Positions 38,686-39,905 of a stretch of 39,905 bases of DNA are shown piece after piece. Origin of the DNA: Gemmatimonadota bacterium (GTDB taxonomy: Bacteria > Gemmatimonadota > Gemmatimonadetes > Gemmatimonadales > GWC2-71-9); the NCBI GenBank assembly GCA_003251175.1, contig QKHC01000132.1, positions 1 through 39,905 of the forward strand, read 5' to 3'. How positions within the stretch are numbered: the stretch's first letter is position 1; each line of letters opens with the position of its first letter. The position numbers and the translations under genes are program-made. The notes below the pieces were generated by a model. That model saw only the letters and a program-made list of their open reading frames with translations. It made no database searches and was not told where the DNA came from.

Positions 38686-39645
38686 ATGCGCGCCTCGACC
38701 CTCTATGCCCTGCTCGCGATGCCGGCGGTGCTGACCGCCCAGATGCCCTCCGCCCCTTCAGTCCCGCCGCCCGACGGGTTTCGCGTCTATCTCATCACCG
38801 ACATGGAGGGCCTCGCGAGCGTCGTCTTCAATCGCGAGATCATCTCGGGATACGAGGGCGAGCGGTACCGCAACCAGTCGAGTCAGGACTACTGGGACCA
38901 CTACCGCGACCTGATGACGCGCGAGGTGAACGCCGTGATCGCCGGCGCGCGGGCTGGCGGAGCCCGCTCCTTCGTCGTCAACGAGGGCCACGGTGGGAAC
39001 CTGTTCGGCAACATCCTTCCCTGGGACCTGGACACCGCGGCAATCCTGATCCGGGGCTGGCCCAAGCCGATGGTGATGTCCACCGGTCTCGACTCGAGCG
39101 CCGGCGCCGTGATGTTCATCGCTGCCCACGCGAACGCGGGAACCCCGGGAATCATCTCCCACACCTATGCCTTCGATCGCCTCACGGTGAACGGCCGGGT
39201 GCTCAACGAAACCGGCATCAACGCACTGGTGGCGGGCGAGTACGGGGTCCCCGTGGTATTGGTGTCGGGTGACGACGAAGTGGTGCGACAGGCCAAGGAG
39301 CAGCTGGGTCCCGGCGTGATCGGCGTGATCACCAAGTGGGCCATTGGGCGCAACGCCGGCATTACGCTGAGCCCCGCCGTGGTGCGCCAGATGCTGGCCG
39401 ACTCCGCCGCCGTCGCCGTGCGTCGCGCGCAGCGGGGGGAGTTCCGCCCCTTCACCCTGGCCAAGCCCTACCAGATCGAGCTGGTGCTGCGGCACAGCTA
39501 CCCGGCGGAGCTCATCGCACCGATCGACACGCTGTCGGGCTTCCACCTCGAGAAGACCGCGGATCGCACCTACCGGTTCGTCACGACCGACGCGCGCGAG
39601 ATGGCACGGCTGCTCGACGCCATCGAGCTGGTAGTGCTGCGCTGA
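38686..39645 (+). CDS. dppA: M55-family D-aminopeptidase (DppA-like), exported
   Basis: The 319-residue protein begins with a signal peptide (RASTLYALLAMPAVLTAQ). The M55 core follows: VYLITDMEGLASVV with the metal-binding Asp/Glu, SQDYWDHYRDLMTREVNAVIAGARAGGA, FVVNEGHGGNLF with the histidine, MSTGLDSSAGAVMFIAAHANAGTPGIISHTYA, and VVLVSGDDEVVRQAKEQLGPG. Zinc-dependent DppA from Bacillus cleaves D-Ala-D-Ala and similar D-peptides and is self-compartmentalised as a decamer. Here the enzyme carries an export signal, so it may act on cell-wall peptides in the periplasm. Length is slightly above the cytoplasmic Bacillus form (about 274) because of the leader. Confidence 0.9.
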   Translation: MRASTLYALLAMPAVLTAQMPSAPSVPPPDGFRVYLITDMEGLASVVFNREIISGYEGERYRNQSSQDYWDHYRDLMTREVNAVIAGARAGGARSFVVNEGHGGNLFGNILPWDLDTAAILIRGWPKPMVMSTGLDSSAGAVMFIAAHANAGTPGIISHTYAFDRLTVNGRVLNETGINALVAGEYGVPVVLVSGDDEVVRQAKEQLGPGVIGVITKWAIGRNAGITLSPAVVRQMLADSAAVAVRRAQRGEFRPFTLAKPYQIELVLRHSYPAELIAPIDTLSGFHLEKTADRTYRFVTTDAREMARLLDAIELVVLR

Positions 39646-39787
39646 GCGGGGCGCGGGCAGGTGTGCCTCTTGGGTCTCGCCTGTAAGTAATTACCAGAAA
39701 AGCAGTTGTAGCCAAGGCACGGTATCCGACTTCCTTACTGAGAATTCAAGGTCCCTTCACTTGCGGCGCCTTAGGCTGCACCAGGGT

Positions 39788-39804
39788 GGCGCGAAATGCG
39801 CGCC
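39788..39804. repeat. Short perfect hairpin in the last intergenic region
   Basis: GGCGCG (39788-39793) and CGCGCC (39799-39804) are complementary around a five-base loop (aaatg). It lies just before the final partial gene, in a stretch (39680-39770) visibly richer in A/T than its surroundings. It may be a leader hairpin. I cannot match the region to a known riboswitch. Confidence 0.3.
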
Positions 39805-39819
39805 TCCCGATACCACGCC

Positions 39820-39905
39820 ATGCGCCCGATCCGTTCCGTGGTCTTCCGATTCCCCGGTCGCCGTATCGGGGTTGCCATCGGCCCCACCCGTATCCGGGTG
39901 GTCCG
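39820..39905 (+). CDS. Start of a gene cut by the window edge, possibly PilM-like
   Basis: An ATG at 39820 (or in frame at 39796) opens a frame that reads on to the end: MRPIRSVVFRFPGRRIGVAIGPTRIRVV. A basic start followed by IGVAIGPTRIRVV resembles the first strand of actin-fold proteins such as PilM or GspL, where a nucleotide-binding G-x-(D/A)-IG motif comes early. Only 28 codons are present and there is no ribosome site, so both the gene and the family are tentative. Confidence 0.35.
   Translation, partial: MRPIRSVVFRFPGRRIGVAIGPTRIRVV

Noticed and set aside
39646-39819. tRNA gene or c-di-GMP riboswitch
   Set aside because: I could not draw a cloverleaf or find the conserved GEMM core in this stretch.

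Overview
The window is high-GC, tightly packed bacterial chromosome: about 40 protein genes and no intergenic gap longer than about 180 bases. I see no rRNA, tRNA, CRISPR array, insertion sequence or phage gene. The mix points to a Gram-negative soil or freshwater aerobe. It includes PknB-type kinase, several lipoboxed secreted proteins, two membrane or periplasmic beta-propeller proteins next to a PQQ-type dehydrogenase, a POT peptide transporter, BlaI/M56 signalling, AceK and a B12 photoreceptor. Gemmatimonadota is my best guess, by general resemblance only; Acidobacteriota or Myxococcota remain possible. Several genes have a TAnnTT-like -10 element 5 to 8 nt before the start codon, which suggests leaderless transcripts.

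Layout. 1-1742 (minus): mscL followed by a Ser/Thr kinase that runs off the left edge. 1881-4543 (plus): Ada-type alkylation response protein and a POT peptide transporter. 4572-8739 (minus): a coupled run sugE / beta-propeller / PQQ-type dehydrogenase, then DinB-like protein, a lipoprotein and a small membrane protein. 8825-10725 (plus): a GMC oxidoreductase with a small partner. 10722-16372 (minus): a BlaI repressor with an M56 metallopeptidase carrying about nine 34-residue repeats, and a group II PLP decarboxylase coupled to an MFS exporter. 16469-19488 (plus): fused ADP-forming acyl-CoA synthetase and a PD40 propeller protein. 19570-20259 (minus): DUF4397 lipoprotein.

20377-27190 (plus) is the most interesting part. 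It is a seven-gene, almost fully overlapping operon headed by an AdoCbl-binding MerR regulator of the CarH/LitR photoreceptor family, followed by a fatty-acid desaturase, an FAD oxidoreductase, DUF1365, a Cfa-type methyltransferase, DUF1295 and a second Cfa-like methyltransferase. Its divergent control region holds 11-bp-spaced repeats like the known CarH operator, overlapping a near-consensus sigma70 promoter for the DUF4397 lipoprotein. I infer a light- and B12-controlled membrane lipid remodelling system making methyl-branched, cyclopropane or furan-type fatty acids, which includes the desaturase that would supply its own unsaturated substrate.

27255-39905 is mixed housekeeping and signalling. 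It holds a Vgb-like propeller, CaCA antiporter, secreted lipoprotein, stand-alone topoisomerase-type zinc ribbon, OsmC protein, AceK, a diguanylate cyclase, an SH3 lipoprotein, an Fpg/Nei glycosylase with a small membrane partner, an alpha/beta hydrolase with a TetR regulator, an M55 D-aminopeptidase, and what may be the start of a PilM-like gene at the right edge.
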